This document shows positions 1 through 12,439 of a stretch of DNA of 64,000 bases, piece after piece. Numbering within the stretch: position 1 is the first letter of the stretch; every line of letters begins with the position of its first letter. Location: assembly GCF_049243985.1 (NCBI RefSeq), contig NC_135378.1, forward strand, positions 37,358,941-37,422,940, given 5' to 3'. This DNA is from Paroedura picta (lineage: Eukaryota > Chordata > Lepidosauria > Squamata > Gekkonidae). The notes beneath the pieces are model-generated. The model made no database searches and had not been told where the DNA came from. It saw only the letters and a program-made list of their open reading frames with translations. The position numbers and the translations under genes were made by a program.

Positions 1-28
1 TTCCAACTTTATGATTCTATGATTCTAT
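1..28 (+). repeat. CR1 LINE 3' terminus fragment
   Basis: The window opens with TTCCAACTTTATGATTCTAT followed by another ATTCTAT unit. This is the usual 3' end of amniote CR1 LINEs (CCAACTCTATGATTCTATG tails). Only the terminus is in the window. Confidence 0.7.
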
Positions 29-37
29 ATATAAATG

Positions 38-130
38 AATTAAGTCCCACCCATTCAGGAAACACTTCCAGGGCTGTCAAGAAACCCCAGGTTTCAAGAA
101 GCCCTGGCTAAAACAACCTGTTCAAACCAC
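38..130. repeat. End of a hAT-like miniature element
   Basis: The text 'cccacccattcaggaaacacttccagggctgtcaagaaacccc' closely matches the right end of the inverted-repeat element at 18440-18741, so this is a partial copy of that family abutting the CR1 tail. Confidence 0.5.
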
Positions 131-779
131 CACAGTAAGCTTTCTTAGCAATTGGGGTTTCGAATCTAAAGTCTCTCAGATCCCAATAGCTGCTCAACAC
201 TATCCTTGTTCCCATGTTACAGTGAATATGTGTACAACGTGCATATACATGTGTACGTCAGTATGTAAGAAAGATCTCACTAATGTTCCCTGTCCTAATG
301 AGACCAGAGAGATCAGTACCAGGATAAATGTGCCGTTTCAGACACATATTCAGCTGTACTTGAGTTCAGTGTTCACATAAGAATAACTCAATGCACATAG
401 AAAGAAAAATCCACTGTACACTATACATGGGTGGTACTTGTGTTCAGTGTACAGGACTTCTGTCTCTGACCATTCTATGCAGAGTCAATCCAGTCTAATG
501 CCATTGATCTGGATACTGGCATTACCCTGTATGTTTTTGTATCAAATCTGATCCAGCCTTTGTATACCCTGAGTGTGGCTAGGATTGGGGCTCCTGCTAT
601 TCCTACAGGATTGTAAACAGCATGAAATAACTTATTAACTCGGTGGGAGGGGGGAGGGACCCAGCCTGGATCTGTTTGTGGGTCATATTCTTATTTCCAT
701 GACAGTTGGAATCTTCACTTAAAACCACCTGCTGTTTATTTTTCAACACCTTAGAGCAGGAAGTGATGTTCACACCTTG

Positions 780-1485
780 ACAATGTGCGTTTGAGCAAGA
801 AAGACAAAGTTACAGAGGTCTGTTTGAGACGGGAACACATTGCTGAATTTCACCTTGCTGATCTAATCTTTGATAATGCAGACAGGATCCCCCTGCCTCC
901 AGAGGAATACATTAAAGATAACAAGCTGCTCTACTGGGTGCAATTAATGAGAGCTGTTATTCTGAAGAGGAAGAGATTATGTTTCCTATAGATAGGCAGT
1001 ATGTATCACTTAACATTCTTGGTCATGGGTTTTTGGAATTTATACACGTTGATGCCCTACTGCTCTATTATTTCGCCTTTAAAATCCACCCCAACAACAG
1101 GGCTGTGTTTACAAAAGGGTCTTTTAAAGTTATCTCTAAGTGTGCCTGTTATCATGCTTTCCAGTTTATTATCTTTCAAAGAAGTATTAGTTTTTCACTC
1201 CCTCCAACAGGAATTCATGCCAGGCAGACATTTTCAAGCACAAATTAATTCAAACATTTTCCACACCATTTGTTATCTGACATGAATAAAGAGGCTATTT
1301 TTAAAACATTTAATAGATATTGCTGCTGTGGTAAAAATAGACCAGAACAATTTTACAGAGGACAGAATAAACGTGCAAAGTACAGCATCTTTGTCTTGAA
1401 ATTAAAAAATACAGATGAAGAATATAATCATGCATTAAACCAAGTATATGAGATAGTGACAAGAAATACCCGATTTGATTAATGT
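780..1485 (+). other. Unidentified coding-like relic
   Basis: Several short open stretches in different frames have protein-like composition here, e.g. one with FDNADRIPLPPEEYI and one with KLKNTDEEYNHALNQVYEIV. No family is recognised. It may be the remains of an old inserted gene or mobile element; it does not look like an intact gene and no host exon structure is evident. Confidence 0.25.
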
Positions 1486-1489
1486 TCAT

Positions 1490-2400
1490 ATACAGATCCC
1501 AGCCTAAAAACTAAATTGTGAATCAGGATTTTGTTTATAATTTTAAAAAGATTTAATACAAGAGCTGACAGGAAGGCAGGAAGAATTAGAATGCCAAGTG
1601 GACAGATTGCAAAGTCAGATAGGCCAGTGAGTCAAGGGTTCATTCAGGCAGTCCAAGGGTGTTAGCAGAAGACTCAGGTCACAGGTAGCTGCATCTGCAA
1701 CCTAGGGATCATAGCCCCAAGTTAATCTAGGTTATCAGCAGCCTCTCCATCCTCCCTCTGTGATGATTCACAGACTTCTCCAGTCAACAACTGTCTTGCT
1801 AACCTGGTGTGGCACCTATTAGTCTGAACTCTCTTTGAGGTAGCCAGTATTTACTTAATTAGTTCAAGTGAGCCAGATAGGCTGACAAGACAGGGAAATA
1901 CAGCTGGAGGCTGGGCAGAGGAATGAGGAACATCTGCAACAACTTCGGAGTCTAAGTCCTGGTTTGTCTGCAACTCCATCCTCCTCTGCTGGTCAGAGCT
2001 GTTGAGCATATGGCTGGGCTAAGCTCTTAAACAGCTGAGGCTCAGATGAAGCTGGGAGCTCCTGGCAAGGCTCTTCCTCTGAGGAGTCCTCACTAACAGG
2101 ACTTAGGCTCACAACACTAGCTCATCTAGTTCAGCATTGTCTCTTCTGATTGGCAAAAGCTCTCCAAATCCTTGGAGGGACCTTCAAGCCCTGCTACCAG
2201 AGATCTTATAAATGGAACCGTGAGTACTTACCAAGCCTTAGCAGGCAAGGTGTGTGTTCTGCCATTGAGTTATGTCCCCTTTCTATAAAAGAGTGAGGGT
2301 TTAGGGATTCAGATTCTCCATCACCTATTTATTTCTTGGCCTTGGGTCTCAGGTTCAAACTACATGTTATTGTTACTTATCTGCTATGTCTGGAGACAGA
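1490..2400. other. Intergenic, no feature recognised
   Basis: No gene, clear repeat end or RNA gene is seen. The sequence is ordinary mixed-composition intergenic DNA. Confidence 0.5.
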
Positions 2401-2404
2401 GAGT

Positions 2405-2632
2405 AGACAGAGCTCAGTCTTGGGAAATATTTGGAGAGCTTGGAATTGGAACCTGGAGTGGGCAGGATTAAAGGTGGTGGGGGGGGGGAACATCAGTGGA
2501 GTATAATGCTATGGAATCTACTTTTCAAAGCAGCCATTTTCTCCAGGGGAACTTATCTCTGTCACCTGGAAATAAGCTATAATTTCAGGGGATCCCCAGG
2601 TGCTATCTAGGGACTGGCATCCTTACTGAGGA
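2405..2632 (+). repeat. GGGTTGCCA-family miniature element (degenerate)
   Basis: Contains the family core 'aaagcagccattttctccagg' and 'tctctgtcacctgga', shared with copies at 17393, 24352, 28417 and 43362. The outer inverted repeats are decayed. Confidence 0.55.
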
Positions 2633-2932
2633 GCCAATTTTTTTAATTATTTGTTTTCTGCAAGGGCCAAGCTAGATGTTACATTTTTTGACAATCACAT
2701 AGAAGATACAAGAAAAGGCATCCTAACCATGGCCTGGTTAGGCTCAAGTTGACAGCACAAGGGGAAGAAGGGTTCCTGGTTCCCCCATACCATTTGCTTG
2801 TGTTGAAACAGTGTGGGTGATGGTGATGTAGTTTACCCATCTTAAGTGGTGTTGGTGTACAGAATACTCAATTTGCATATCCAAAAATAAACAAATTACT
2901 TCTCATGTCAATTCAGCTAAGAACTGCACTGG

Positions 2933-2933
<1 letters not shown>

Positions 2934-2991
<58 letters not shown>
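2934..2991. repeat. (TG)n microsatellite
   Basis: About 29 uninterrupted TG units. It creates spurious cysteine/valine and threonine/histidine open frames on the two strands. Confidence 0.98.
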
Positions 2992-2995
<4 letters not shown>

Positions 2996-2999
2996 CCTG

Positions 3000-4910
3000 G
3001 AGCCCCTCCTCCACCTGTACTATAACCCTGAACTTAATGAGGCTCCTGGGGATATGCATCATGCCTTCCCCCTCAGTCACTGTGTCAAAGATATAATGTG
3101 TAATTTGACCCTTATTATATATAAATAATAAAACTTCCATTAACTTGAAAGAATCTACATTAGTATCTAGATTTAGCTCCTTTTAGCTTCCAGTGGTGCT
3201 ATAGCTTCATGAGAGTACATGAGACCAGCTTTGGTACTTATGTATACACTGTAAAATCAGGATTTTGGATCACGTCTATTTAAGGCATAATGACCCAAAT
3301 CAAACCAAATGGTGACGGCATATATTGGGACAATCATGCATAGCACTCTGGAAAAAAACTGAATGTGTCTTTTGTCTTGGTGAGTTAATACAGATGATCA
3401 TTAACTATGTAGTAATTTACTACAGTAAGGATGACTTTATTTGGCAAGCTGGTTGTTTTCCGGTGCCCTATCAAGGGGAAATGAGAATTTTTAGTCAAGA
3501 GCTGTCCAGAAACCAGAGTTTAATTTCTCAGTTGCAGATGTCTCCCTTTACTGCAAGCAAAAACTCCTTCCCACCTACACCAGTGTGGATCTTATATGTT
3601 GAAGGTTTATTTATAAGGAAATGTGAACCAGCTACAGAATTCAGGAGTGTCCATTTCAGAATTTATGTTACGTTAATCTAGAATGGGTTTATGTACCTTC
3701 ACATACTTCTGGTTTACCAAAGTGCAGCTTGAACAGGAAATAGGAAGCATCCTGAAGAAAAGCCCCCGCCCCCACCCCCACCCCCGATATGTTGAAGCCT
3801 ACTAAAGGAAGCGGCAGTGTAGAGTGGACATCCTGGGCTGAGCCAGCAAGAACTGAAAGTGAGCTGTGGGAACCAAAAAACACCACAACAGAGACCTCAG
3901 CCCTAAAACAATAGTAGGAGTCCAGGACAAACAGACCGGGTTTGGATCCAGACAGTTTTTACATCCCATTCCAATCCTTATTCTAGTTGCCCCTCTGCAT
4001 GGCTTTTCTGCACTCTGGTGCCATGATCTATAACATAACTTTTATTTTCTATGGTGGCCAAAGCACTATCCATCCCTTCCTGGTTCGAAAGCAGACATGT
4101 GCTGTGTTCTGGTTAAATTAATAAAATGTTGATGCAAAATGTAAAATATAAATTCCAGCCTCAAATTCTACAATGCCATCTCTCTTTCTTTACTCTGTAA
4201 TTTGCCTTATGTTGCAGTAAGGGTAGTCTATCTTAACCATAGTTCCTCTAAATGTTTGGAAACTGCACTATGGGTGGTCTCTGCTGTCTGGGACAGTATC
4301 CAGTGTCCAGACTCTGTTTTTGGCGCAGCGGGCCAATCCGGGTGCAGCCAATGTCCTGCAATAAGTACTAAAAATTCTGAGTAATGCACAACTGTGCAAT
4401 TCTTCCCGGATCAACTTCCCCCTTCCCCAATAAATAGGTAAGGACCCTTGAAAGGGGACAATGTCACAGCTGGCTTTTTCCAAGGCCAACGCAGTTGCTC
4501 CAGAAAAGCCCAACAACCAATGCAATTCTAATTTCAGGGAATCCAATTCAGATTTGAGTACAACATTCTTAATCACTACTCCTTTCTCTAAGGCATTTGC
4601 TGTGCCAGAGCAGAGTTACACCTTTCTTCAGCAGCCCCATTGACTTCAGCTTGATGTTGGCATCACATTTCAGTGTGGATAGTATTGAGCTGATTCCAAA
4701 GTGCATGCAGGTACAGCGGTTAGATGTACATCTGAGGGCTTTGATCTTCAAGCAAGCAGCACCCATCAAAGTGCTAAGAAATTTGATTTGTCTTGTCACA
4801 TTTTCTTTGTGGCACTGTTGAGCCGGACATGATTGTGCCTGCTTATCACGAAAGAGAGGGAAGGTACCTGTGCAGAAAATTAACAGAAGTCCTCAAAGGT
4901 AGACAGGAAG
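3000..4910. other. Intergenic, no gene recognised
   Basis: Mixed-composition DNA with a short C-rich run near 3765-3785. No ORF here resembles a known protein and no diagnostic repeat end was found. Confidence 0.45.
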
Positions 4911-4911
4911 G

Positions 4912-4990
4912 AATTTACTTATTTACTTATTAATTAATTATATTTATATACCGCCCTCCCCGGAGGCTCAGGGCAGTTTACATAAAACAT
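4912..4990 (-). repeat. LINE (CR1/L2-like) 3' tail
   Basis: Reverse-strand text reads as a LINE tail: 'aaactgccctgagcctccgg' then 'ggcggtatataaat' and AT-rich short repeats. The same motif in forward orientation is at 11905-11975. Subfamily not resolved. Confidence 0.55.
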
Positions 4991-5411
4991 ATAAACAATA
5001 CAAGAAACAATCCATAACATATAAATAACTGTAACATTAATACTACTGAAAATTGTAACAGTGCAAACAGTGCAACAGTGCAAACAGGAGCAGAGTGCAC
5101 TGATGGAATTCTGGGAGGGAGGGAGCAGGGGCCCTTCAGATGTCGTTGGTTATCAGGGGCCCAATGCGTTCTAGATTAAGTGATTCTGCGTTGGGGCAAT
5201 TGAACTTGTCTTTTCAAACTGGTTAACTGGTCATGCATTATGTGATGAAACAACCCTTGGCTATTTGCAATGCTTAGTACTTTGAGAATCCTGTGTATAT
5301 ATTACAATAAAACTGGAATGCATCCTCACGTGTGATCATAAAGCTTCATGCTGGGCTTCACACAACTGTGTCTCAAGCTGTAGCAGTTCAAGCATTCATC
5401 GAATTGGGTTG

Positions 5412-5665
5412 CTAAACTATTTGTCATTTATTGTATGGCATGCGTGTAGTATGGACAGGCGATCCTATGTTTGTAGGATTGCCTGGCAGCCAGGCAAAAG
5501 ACATTCGGAGGTAGTTTGCCTTTGCCTGCCTCCACATCATGACCCTGGCTTTCCTTGGAGATCTCCCATCAAAAGGCCAACCCTGCTTAGCTTCCAAGAT
5601 CTGATGAGATTGGGAGTGCTTGGGCTATCCAGGCTAAAACTGATGGTGTTGGTTGAAAACAATAT
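5412..5665 (-). repeat. 5S rRNA-derived SINE
   Basis: The right part (about 5555-5640) is the reverse complement of a 5S rRNA-like head: 'gatctcccatc', 'aaccctgcttagcttccaagatctgatgagat'. To its left is the shared body 'tttgcctgcctccacatcatgac', also present at 12018-12280. This matches the 5S-headed SINE class known in squamates. Confidence 0.75.
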
Positions 5666-5679
5666 CAGCCCTTGAGATA

Positions 5680-7690
5680 TACAAAAAGGATGGACCAGAG
5701 GCTTAGAGGGCTCCCCCTCCCCACTACCTTCAGAATAGCAGCAGAAGGTCATGATCTTTCTTAGAAAAGGTCTTTCATCAGGAACTGACCTGCTGCTCTA
5801 GATAGATGAGCCACGGGGTAGGATCTGAGGCCAGTCCATTACTCTCACCCTATCCTTCCCGTAAGGAGGGAGGACGACTTTGGCATGTGGTATATTTAGT
5901 GCTCATGGCCACAATTTACAAATCAGTCATCATTCCACAGGGGTAGAAGCAAGAGGACTTGTGAAAGCGGTTAATGGGAAACTGCACTTTTGGCGGTGAC
6001 ACACTTCAAAGCACTGTGTGACTGTATTCCTCAATATATAGTTAAGCCAAACTGTTTTATTCACTCTGAACACTGTGGAATCTAATATCAGCTGTGGTAA
6101 CCCCATGTGGAGAGGCACTTCCATTTCTGTAATCAGCAAGGAGACTTTATTCTCTTGACACAGCCAGGTTCTAATGCATCTTAAATTGCACACCTACGGG
6201 TTTAGCGTGATACCTGGAGAATGGCATCCTAACCTGTTCTCTCTTGTGTGCCACCAGGTGTATCCTCTTCACTCAGCATTCCCCTACCCCGGAAGGGAAC
6301 CAGTGAAAGAGAGATGGAAGCAAAAGAAAGAATACCATTTTTAGATATATGAAAGGCAGCATAGCAACTCAACTGACAGCACCATGTTTATTATCTGCTT
6401 TTGTTCTTTTGTTTCATGTTCTGTTGTCAGACAGAATAGGCGATGGTTCTCCTCTCCCCTCCTCCCCTGTTTTGAAGACAAAGGGGCATGGAGTCCTCTC
6501 CTGTGTTCACACATTTACTCCTGTGCTGCATGTAACATTCGCGTTTACCAACAGAAGGTAGTGTCTACCAAGCAAGAGAACTGTAGAAGGAGGCAATGTC
6601 AAGCTACAGTTTTGCTCCTATTCTGAAATGGCGTCTCTACCTGTTCTGGAAAACAGTGTGTTGCTACTGGGAATTTTTTTAAAGCTAGTTAAAAGTGCCA
6701 AATAGGGATGGGTGATTTGGTTCAGATATCTGAATCAATGCTGATTCAGGTTCTTTGTGGAGATATCTGAGCCAAATGGTGTGGGCAGCTGCGAGTGTGG
6801 GTGGTGGGAAGGCTTGCAAGCAGGAGAAGGAAATATTGGTGGTAGGCGGGGGGGGGGGTGGACCTCGGGCACCCTCTGCCTCAGGCACCCCTTCAAACTT
6901 GGAACTGGCCCTGATCTCCGGGTATCTGCCATATCTTTATCAGGAGGCCTTCTATATGGTTTAGGTTCTTAGGACTTGTTGCTTAATTGTTATCTTCTTC
7001 CAGGAGCCACTCAATTAGTAACAATCATGGACTTATATCCAAACTTTCTATTTTTAATACAGTTCCTTATTGTGCTCTCAAAGAGTTAGGAGTGAAAACA
7101 AGACAAAAGAAAGACTATGCATTCCTCTTTCAAGAATGAACTCATACATGTCCAGACCATACATTTCTCATGTAGACAATACACACAGAACTCCAAAACC
7201 GTTATTTGTGTGTCTGTGTGCGTGTGCATGCACACACACACACAGACACACACAGAAAGAGAGTTGCACAGAATGAAAATTCTCCTGCCATGGCAGCTCA
7301 GTGGTGGGGAAGATTCATATAATTTTATCCAGTTCTTCAAATCTAGGGGCATGACCTGAAGGTATACATATTGTTTAACTGAAGCAAGCCTGTGTTTGGT
7401 TGATGCATGGATGACAGAGTGATGGGAAAGTCTATGCAGGTGGGAAGTGTAACAAATAATCAAATGCAGAGGCCTTTCAGGATCAGCCCTTGTAATCTTT
7501 AAGGAGTCAGAATTCTGAAATATGTACAAAAAGTTTGTCCCCTGATTGCAGAATGAATTTGTCAACTTGCTCCTGTATTTTCATTTCTTAGGCAGCTGTG
7601 ACAATTCTGGCAGGTGACCTTGCAGTAGAAAACGTGTGTGCACAAGATATGACATACGTAGTTGCATAAAAGATATCCATTACTTGTTTC
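5680..7690. other. Intergenic with minor simple repeats
   Basis: No gene recognised. A G-run lies at about 6847-6859 and mixed (TG)/(CA) tracts at about 7205-7257. The overlapping ORFs over these tracts are low-complexity artefacts. Confidence 0.5.
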
Positions 7691-7708
7691 CATCTCTGTC
7701 ATTTAAGG

Positions 7709-8079
7709 CAGTGGTCCCCAACCCCCGGTCTGGGGACCGGGACTGGTCTGTAGATGAGTCGGTACCGGGCTGCAGCTCTTCTTCGTCCTCCTCCCCGGCT
7801 GCTGTCTCGGGGGCTGCCCCGCCACTCTGCCGCCAGCTCACCTTTGGTGCTCTCCAGTGGCCGCCATGGCTTGGGCTTCCCCTCGACGTGGGACTGCACA
7901 GCTGCTGCTGGCAGCGCCTCCCAGGGGGCGTTGGGAAGTCAGTGGTGCCGGCGGGAAGCCAAGTGGAGCAGGGGCTCAGGCGGCGACGACGTCCCTTGGC
8001 AAAAGACTACCCCCCCAGGCCTCAATAAAATTGTCAAGCATTGACCGGTCCCCGGTGATAAAAAGGTTGGGGACCACTG
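7709..8079. mobile_element. Non-autonomous hAT DNA transposon, 371 bp
   Basis: Inverted ends CAGTGGTCCCCAACCCCC and GGTTGGGGACCACTG are flanked by a perfect 8-bp target duplication ATTTAAGG (7701-7708 and 8080-8087). The 8-bp duplication and CAGTGGTCCCCAACC end are typical of hAT elements. The interior is GC-rich with no transposase. Confidence 0.9.
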
Positions 8080-8529
8080 ATTTAAGGCACCAGATCAATA
8101 ATGTCATATGGGAGGGAAGTCTTCTGGCAACGCGTGTGCTTGTGTGTACCTGTGTGTGTGGTGTGTATGTGTGTAACGCATAGGCTGCTTCAGATCAATC
8201 ATTACTTTTTATTTGGAAGACCAACCTTTTACAATATTTGAATATTTATGACCTATTGCCAGCATCAGTGGAGGGACAGCATCTTTTAAAACATGAGAAA
8301 TGAAGCAAAAGGCAGCCCAAGGGAAAGAGTGCTTGTTTCCAGAGCACTTGCCTTTGCCTGTCGCTTTTCTTTTGACAAGACTGTTTCCCCCCCATCTTAA
8401 AATTTACATTTGAAACAGAGGTGGGCTGCCTCATTGCCCTGGTTCTTGTCATTCATCAATTGTTCTGCCTGGATTTGGACGATAAAGGCAATTGTGTATA
8501 AGCCTCAGATCCCGTTCATAGCCAACATT

Positions 8530-8910
8530 TCCCCCTTTTTTGTAGAAATCGCTTTTTAATATAACATGATTGATTTCTCACAGCTCTGTTAGGATAATAA
8601 TGGAATCAGGGCTTCTTATGCGGCACCTGACAGCATCTATTTCCACCAGTGACCCACCCGCCCACTGGCACTTGACTTCAGATCAGGCGGGAACAGCAGC
8701 AGGAGATTAATTAAAGTGAGATCCTCTTTTCATGTAAATGGCCCCAGTGTAATGCCCAGCTGTGCTTTCTAATGACTCAAGACTGCTACTTTCTAAGAGG
8801 CAGCTGTGCAGGCATGTGATACTAGCCTTGGGGGACAGAAAGAATCCTGCTTCTGGAAAAGAACTGCAAAGGGAAATAGAGTGATGAATCCGGAAGGCCC
8901 TGGAAGACAT
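8530..8910. promoter_or_regulatory. Candidate conserved non-coding element
   Basis: A non-repetitive stretch with transcription-factor-like words: TTAATTAA near 8707-8714, an octamer-like ATGTAAAT near 8733, and homeobox-like ATTGATT. This is inference from composition only; conservation was not tested. Confidence 0.2.
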
Positions 8911-9109
8911 TCACCAGACAAAGAGGACCCCAAGCCCCCAAGTTAGTGATATTTGGAAGGGTTGGACAGAGTCAGAGGCTATTTCCTTCCCCTCCCCCCC
9001 ATGTCACATTGCTTCTAGAATGCCATTGGCTATTTTATGCTTCTAACAGTTTGATCCTAAACAAAGATACACCCTTTTAAGTCCATTGACAGGATGAAAT
9101 GGAGAATAG

Positions 9110-9195
9110 GTTAATGATGTAAGCTGCTTGGTCTGCAGAAGATCCAAGGTTCAATCCCGGGCAGCTCTAATAAGGATCAGGTTGTAGGTGATATG
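9110..9195 (+). repeat. tRNA-derived SINE head fragment
   Basis: Contains the B-box-like GGTTCAATCCCGGGC preceded by 'tctgcagaagatccaa'. It resembles the head of the lizard tRNA SINE whose body is at 10186 and reverse copy at 61441. Confidence 0.5.
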
Positions 9196-9499
9196 TATTG
9201 TGTTCAATGTAAAAAACAAAATAATTTGCCTTGTAAGCACGGAGCTTTATACAGTATCCCCAATCTTCCATGTTTCCTAGTTAAGGAGAAAATGCTGTTC
9301 AAGCTAAAGATGATCTGGCTCCAATGGCAACAAGAGAAAGAAATTGTATGCAAAAAAAAAATAGAAGCACATCTTACCCAATATATTCATATAGGTAATG
9401 CGTTCAAGAATTCATTTTTCTTGGTTCACAATTGATGTGAGTGATGGTTGCAGTATGGGAATAAAATGTTGGATTGCTCTGGATTTCTCAGCAATGGCG

Positions 9500-9968
9500 A
9501 GCTTGAACCAAACATGGAAAAGCAAGAACATAAGCCAGTCTACCAAACCCAGATTAGTTAGATCTGTCATATTTCCAATAGCCACTTATGGTTGTGAAAG
9601 TTGGATGACGAAAAACTCAGACTAGAGAAGTATTGGTTTGTTTGAACTCTGGTGTTGGAGAAGGCTTCTGTGGGTTCTGATCTAGTCTGATCTCAAGTCT
9701 GATCTATCACTGGAAGGCAAAATTATGAAACGCTGGCTCACTTCCCTGGCCGTATCATGCGATCCCATTGGAGAAAGCAATGATGCTAGGATTGGTCATT
9801 GGAAAAAGGAAACTGGGCTGACAAAGAACACAGGGGTTAGACACAATCAAAACAGACACTGGCCAGAGCATTACACAACTAAAAGAAGTGGCACAAGGTC
9901 AGAAATCGTGGCAGCAGTTGTGCCATAGGATCGCCAAGAGTTGAACTCAGCTATCATCATCATCATAT
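9500..9968 (+). repeat. BovB/RTE LINE 3' end (degraded ORF2)
   Basis: Frames spell the conserved C-terminal tail of RTE/BovB reverse transcriptase: ATYGCESWM, then FELWCWRRLL-like sequence, then GHIMRSHW/KAMMLG-like and WQQLCHRIAKS-like text, ending in a (CAT)n tail at about 9956-9966. Several frame changes and stops make it a dead 5'-truncated copy. BovB is a hallmark of squamate genomes. Confidence 0.8.
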
Positions 9969-10185
9969 TTAACTTATTGTGAACAGATTAACTTGAGAAC
10001 CTAAACTTGCTACAGTTCCAGGCCCATGTAAGAGAAAAGAGAGATCCTATATAAAACGAAAGCAGAAGGCAAGCAAGGGCCAAAGAGGCTCAACATCTAG
10101 TCGATGAGAGGTGGCCAAGTGTACCTAAGCAAGAGAATTCTCTTAACCCTTTCCATCTCAGATCCTTGTACATGCAGTGTTAAAG

Positions 10186-10285
10186 TATCAAATCATGTGA
10201 AGGACCTCAGCCTGAGACCTTGCGGAGCCACTGCCAGTGCTGACTTTGATGAACCAAGGGCCTGATTCCGTGAAAGGCATGTGCT
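10186..10285 (+). repeat. tRNA-derived SINE body fragment
   Basis: 'catgtgaaggacctcagcctgagacc', 'gagccactgccagtgctgac' and 'tttgatgaaccaagggcctgattc' match the common squamate SINE body. The reverse-complement relative is at 61441-61590. Confidence 0.6.
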
Positions 10286-10589
10286 TTGGGTTCTCATGGG
10301 AGGGAATAGAAAGGAAAAAATGAAGTAAATAAAGGAAGGCACTGCAAATCTTTTAAGCAGCAGAAAGGGCACAGCTAGGAGTTCAAACAAAACACCAGAC
10401 CAAAGATGGGCCATACTTCAATTCACATTTCCAAGAGGCTTTGGTTACATCCCTAATATGGGGGTGGGGGAGGGAACAGAGGCATGTGGGTGGGAATAAT
10501 TTTACAGAGTTTCTTTGGGAACAACTAATACAATTCCATTTGTGTTAACAAAAGCACATGCAATCATGTTTTCATTCTTTCATTAGGCT

Positions 10590-10662
10590 GATCCTGCATT
10601 CAGTAGGGGGTTGGATTAGGTTGCCTGTATGGCCCCTTACAACTAGGATTCTATGATTCCCA
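10590..10662 (+). repeat. CR1 LINE 3' terminus
   Basis: 'gctgatcctgcattcagtag' through 'gccccttacaactaggattctatgatt' is a CR1 3' end. Confidence 0.75.
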
Positions 10663-10669
10663 TGATAAG

Positions 10670-11245
10670 AAATTGGGCCACACGCTTAGGCCTGCCATGT
10701 AACAGCAATGATGAGTTAGGTCGCCATGCTTGACTCAAATGAGCACAGAAAATGCTTCCTGAAATGAAAATGGTTGCTAAATGTGTATTAGTTCCTTTCC
10801 CTTTATATTTTTGTTATATTCACAAGACATTTTTTTACTGTTTCATGATTATAATGGATCTCTTTATTGAATTATTGAGCAAAATTTTTAAATAAAACAT
10901 CAAAGGATATATTCCTGCTATCAGTTCTTCCAGAGTTGTAGGATGTATCAACCCTCGGGACTGTATTTCCTACCAGAATACTAACTTTGCTGGATTTATC
11001 ATCATTTCTAAACAGTCTGCAGAAGAATGTCCAGCTTTTCCCTTTCAAAGGAAAGTAAGCATTTATGAAAAACCAGATTGTTATACAATCTTGTGTAATG
11101 TCTACTCTAATTTGCATTTCTCCTACATTCTGGAAGCAACAGACAAATTATAACATATGCACAATGCACAATAAACCTGCAAATATATCCTGGACTAAAA
11201 TGAAATTGCAGAGAACACTCCAAAGAAATGTTCAAAGCGCTGGAA
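10670..11245. other. Intergenic, nothing recognised
   Basis: AT-rich DNA without gene or repeat hallmarks. Confidence 0.4.
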
Positions 11246-11522
11246 ATCCAGCATGGTGTAGCAGTTAAGAGAGGAGTCTTCAAATCAGGTGAGCTGGGTT
11301 TGATTCCCTGCTCCTCCACGTGCAGCCAGCTGAATGACCCTAAGGTCGTCACAGTCCTGATAGTCTTGCTCTGACTGAGCGGTCCTGTCAGAGCTCTCTC
11401 AGCCTCACTGACCTCACAGGGTGTCTGTTGTAGGGAGAGATAGGGAAGGCAATTGTAAGCCACTTGAAGACTCTTTCGGGCTGTGAAAAGCAGGTTATAA
11501 AAACCAACTCTTCTTCTTCAGT
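11246..11522 (+). repeat. tRNA-derived SINE (Sauria-like)
   Basis: Near full-length: head 'gcatggtgtagcagttaaga', B-box 'gggtttgattccctg', body 'cagctctctcagcctcactgacctcacagggtgtctgttg', tail 'ataaaaaccaactcttcttcttc'. Same family as 32278, 34880, 39283, 44318, 56757 and 58983. Confidence 0.85.
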
Positions 11523-11639
11523 AATTGAGGGGGCTACTGAGGTATAGCTCCTGCTTACCTTCATTCATTGATGTTACTGGTATACCCAATCTTGTAAATT
11601 CAGTTAACTGGTAAAAATATCAGCTGCCACCTTGATATA

Positions 11640-11975
11640 CCCTTATTGTGGACAAAATTAGTCTTCATCAGTGGGCAGCATAAGGGGAGCCACTGTATCC
11701 TACCAGGAGAATCATTTCCCAAAAACTAAACAACATCTACTGGGACCCCGAACCTCCCTCCCTGGAATCCATCCACCTGAACTGGCCAACCATGGGTCTG
11801 TTCGACTGCTACTCTGTTAGAATGTTATCTTCTCTGTTTACTGCTATTATTACTGTTGCTATTCACTCGATATAGTCATTGAGTTTGATGTACTGTTCTT
11901 GACTCTTTACGTTTCATGTGAACCGCCCTGAGCCTTAGGGGAGGGTGGTATATAAATGCAATAAACAAACAAACA
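11640..11975 (+). repeat. LINE (CR1/L2-like) 3' UTR and tail
   Basis: Ends in 'gaaccgccctgagcctta', 'tggtatataaatgcaataaa' and an (AAAC)-like tail, the standard squamate LINE 3' end. Confidence 0.6.
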
Positions 11976-12017
11976 ATGGATTCCAATTCCATCTAACCTA
12001 TACTCATTGCTTCCTTT

Positions 12018-12280
12018 GTTTTTATGAATTTATTTATCATACGGCATGTGTGTTGCATAGCTAGGGGATGTGAGATTGTCTGGCAGTCAGGCAAGGGATA
12101 TTTGGAGGCAGTTTGCCATTGCCTGCCTCCACATCATGACCTGCAGTGTTCCGTGGTGGAACTACCATCCCAATCGTTGGAGGTCTCCCATCCAAATACT
12201 ATCTAGGGCTGGCCCTACTTAGCTTTCCAGATCTGACGGGGTTGGGCTTGCCTGGGCTATGCTTTTATGGAATGCTGCCT
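12018..12280 (-). repeat. 5S rRNA-derived SINE
   Basis: Reverse-oriented 5S-like head at about 12180-12270 ('ggtctcccatccaaatacta', 'ctacttagctttccagatctgacg') plus the body 'ggcagtttgccattgcctgcctccacatcatgac' shared with 5412-5665. Contains the classic 5S words for internal promoter boxes in diverged form. Confidence 0.8.
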
Positions 12281-12439
12281 GCATCAGTTTATGCCAGGGA
12301 CAGTTTTGGACATGCTAACTTGATGCTGTATGCTTAAATTAGAGAAATGTAAAAAGCATTTTTGTCAAATGCTAATAAGTTATGTTCAGTGTTGGGGTTT
12401 TTTTTTTAATGTTAACATTCTCATGTACTCATCTTTTCC

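Noticed and set aside
7086-7565. 159-codon minus-strand ORF
   Set aside because: Includes a dinucleotide repeat and no recognisable domain.
11246-11522. tRNA genes
   Set aside because: The tRNA-like boxes here and in similar places are SINE heads with SINE bodies attached.
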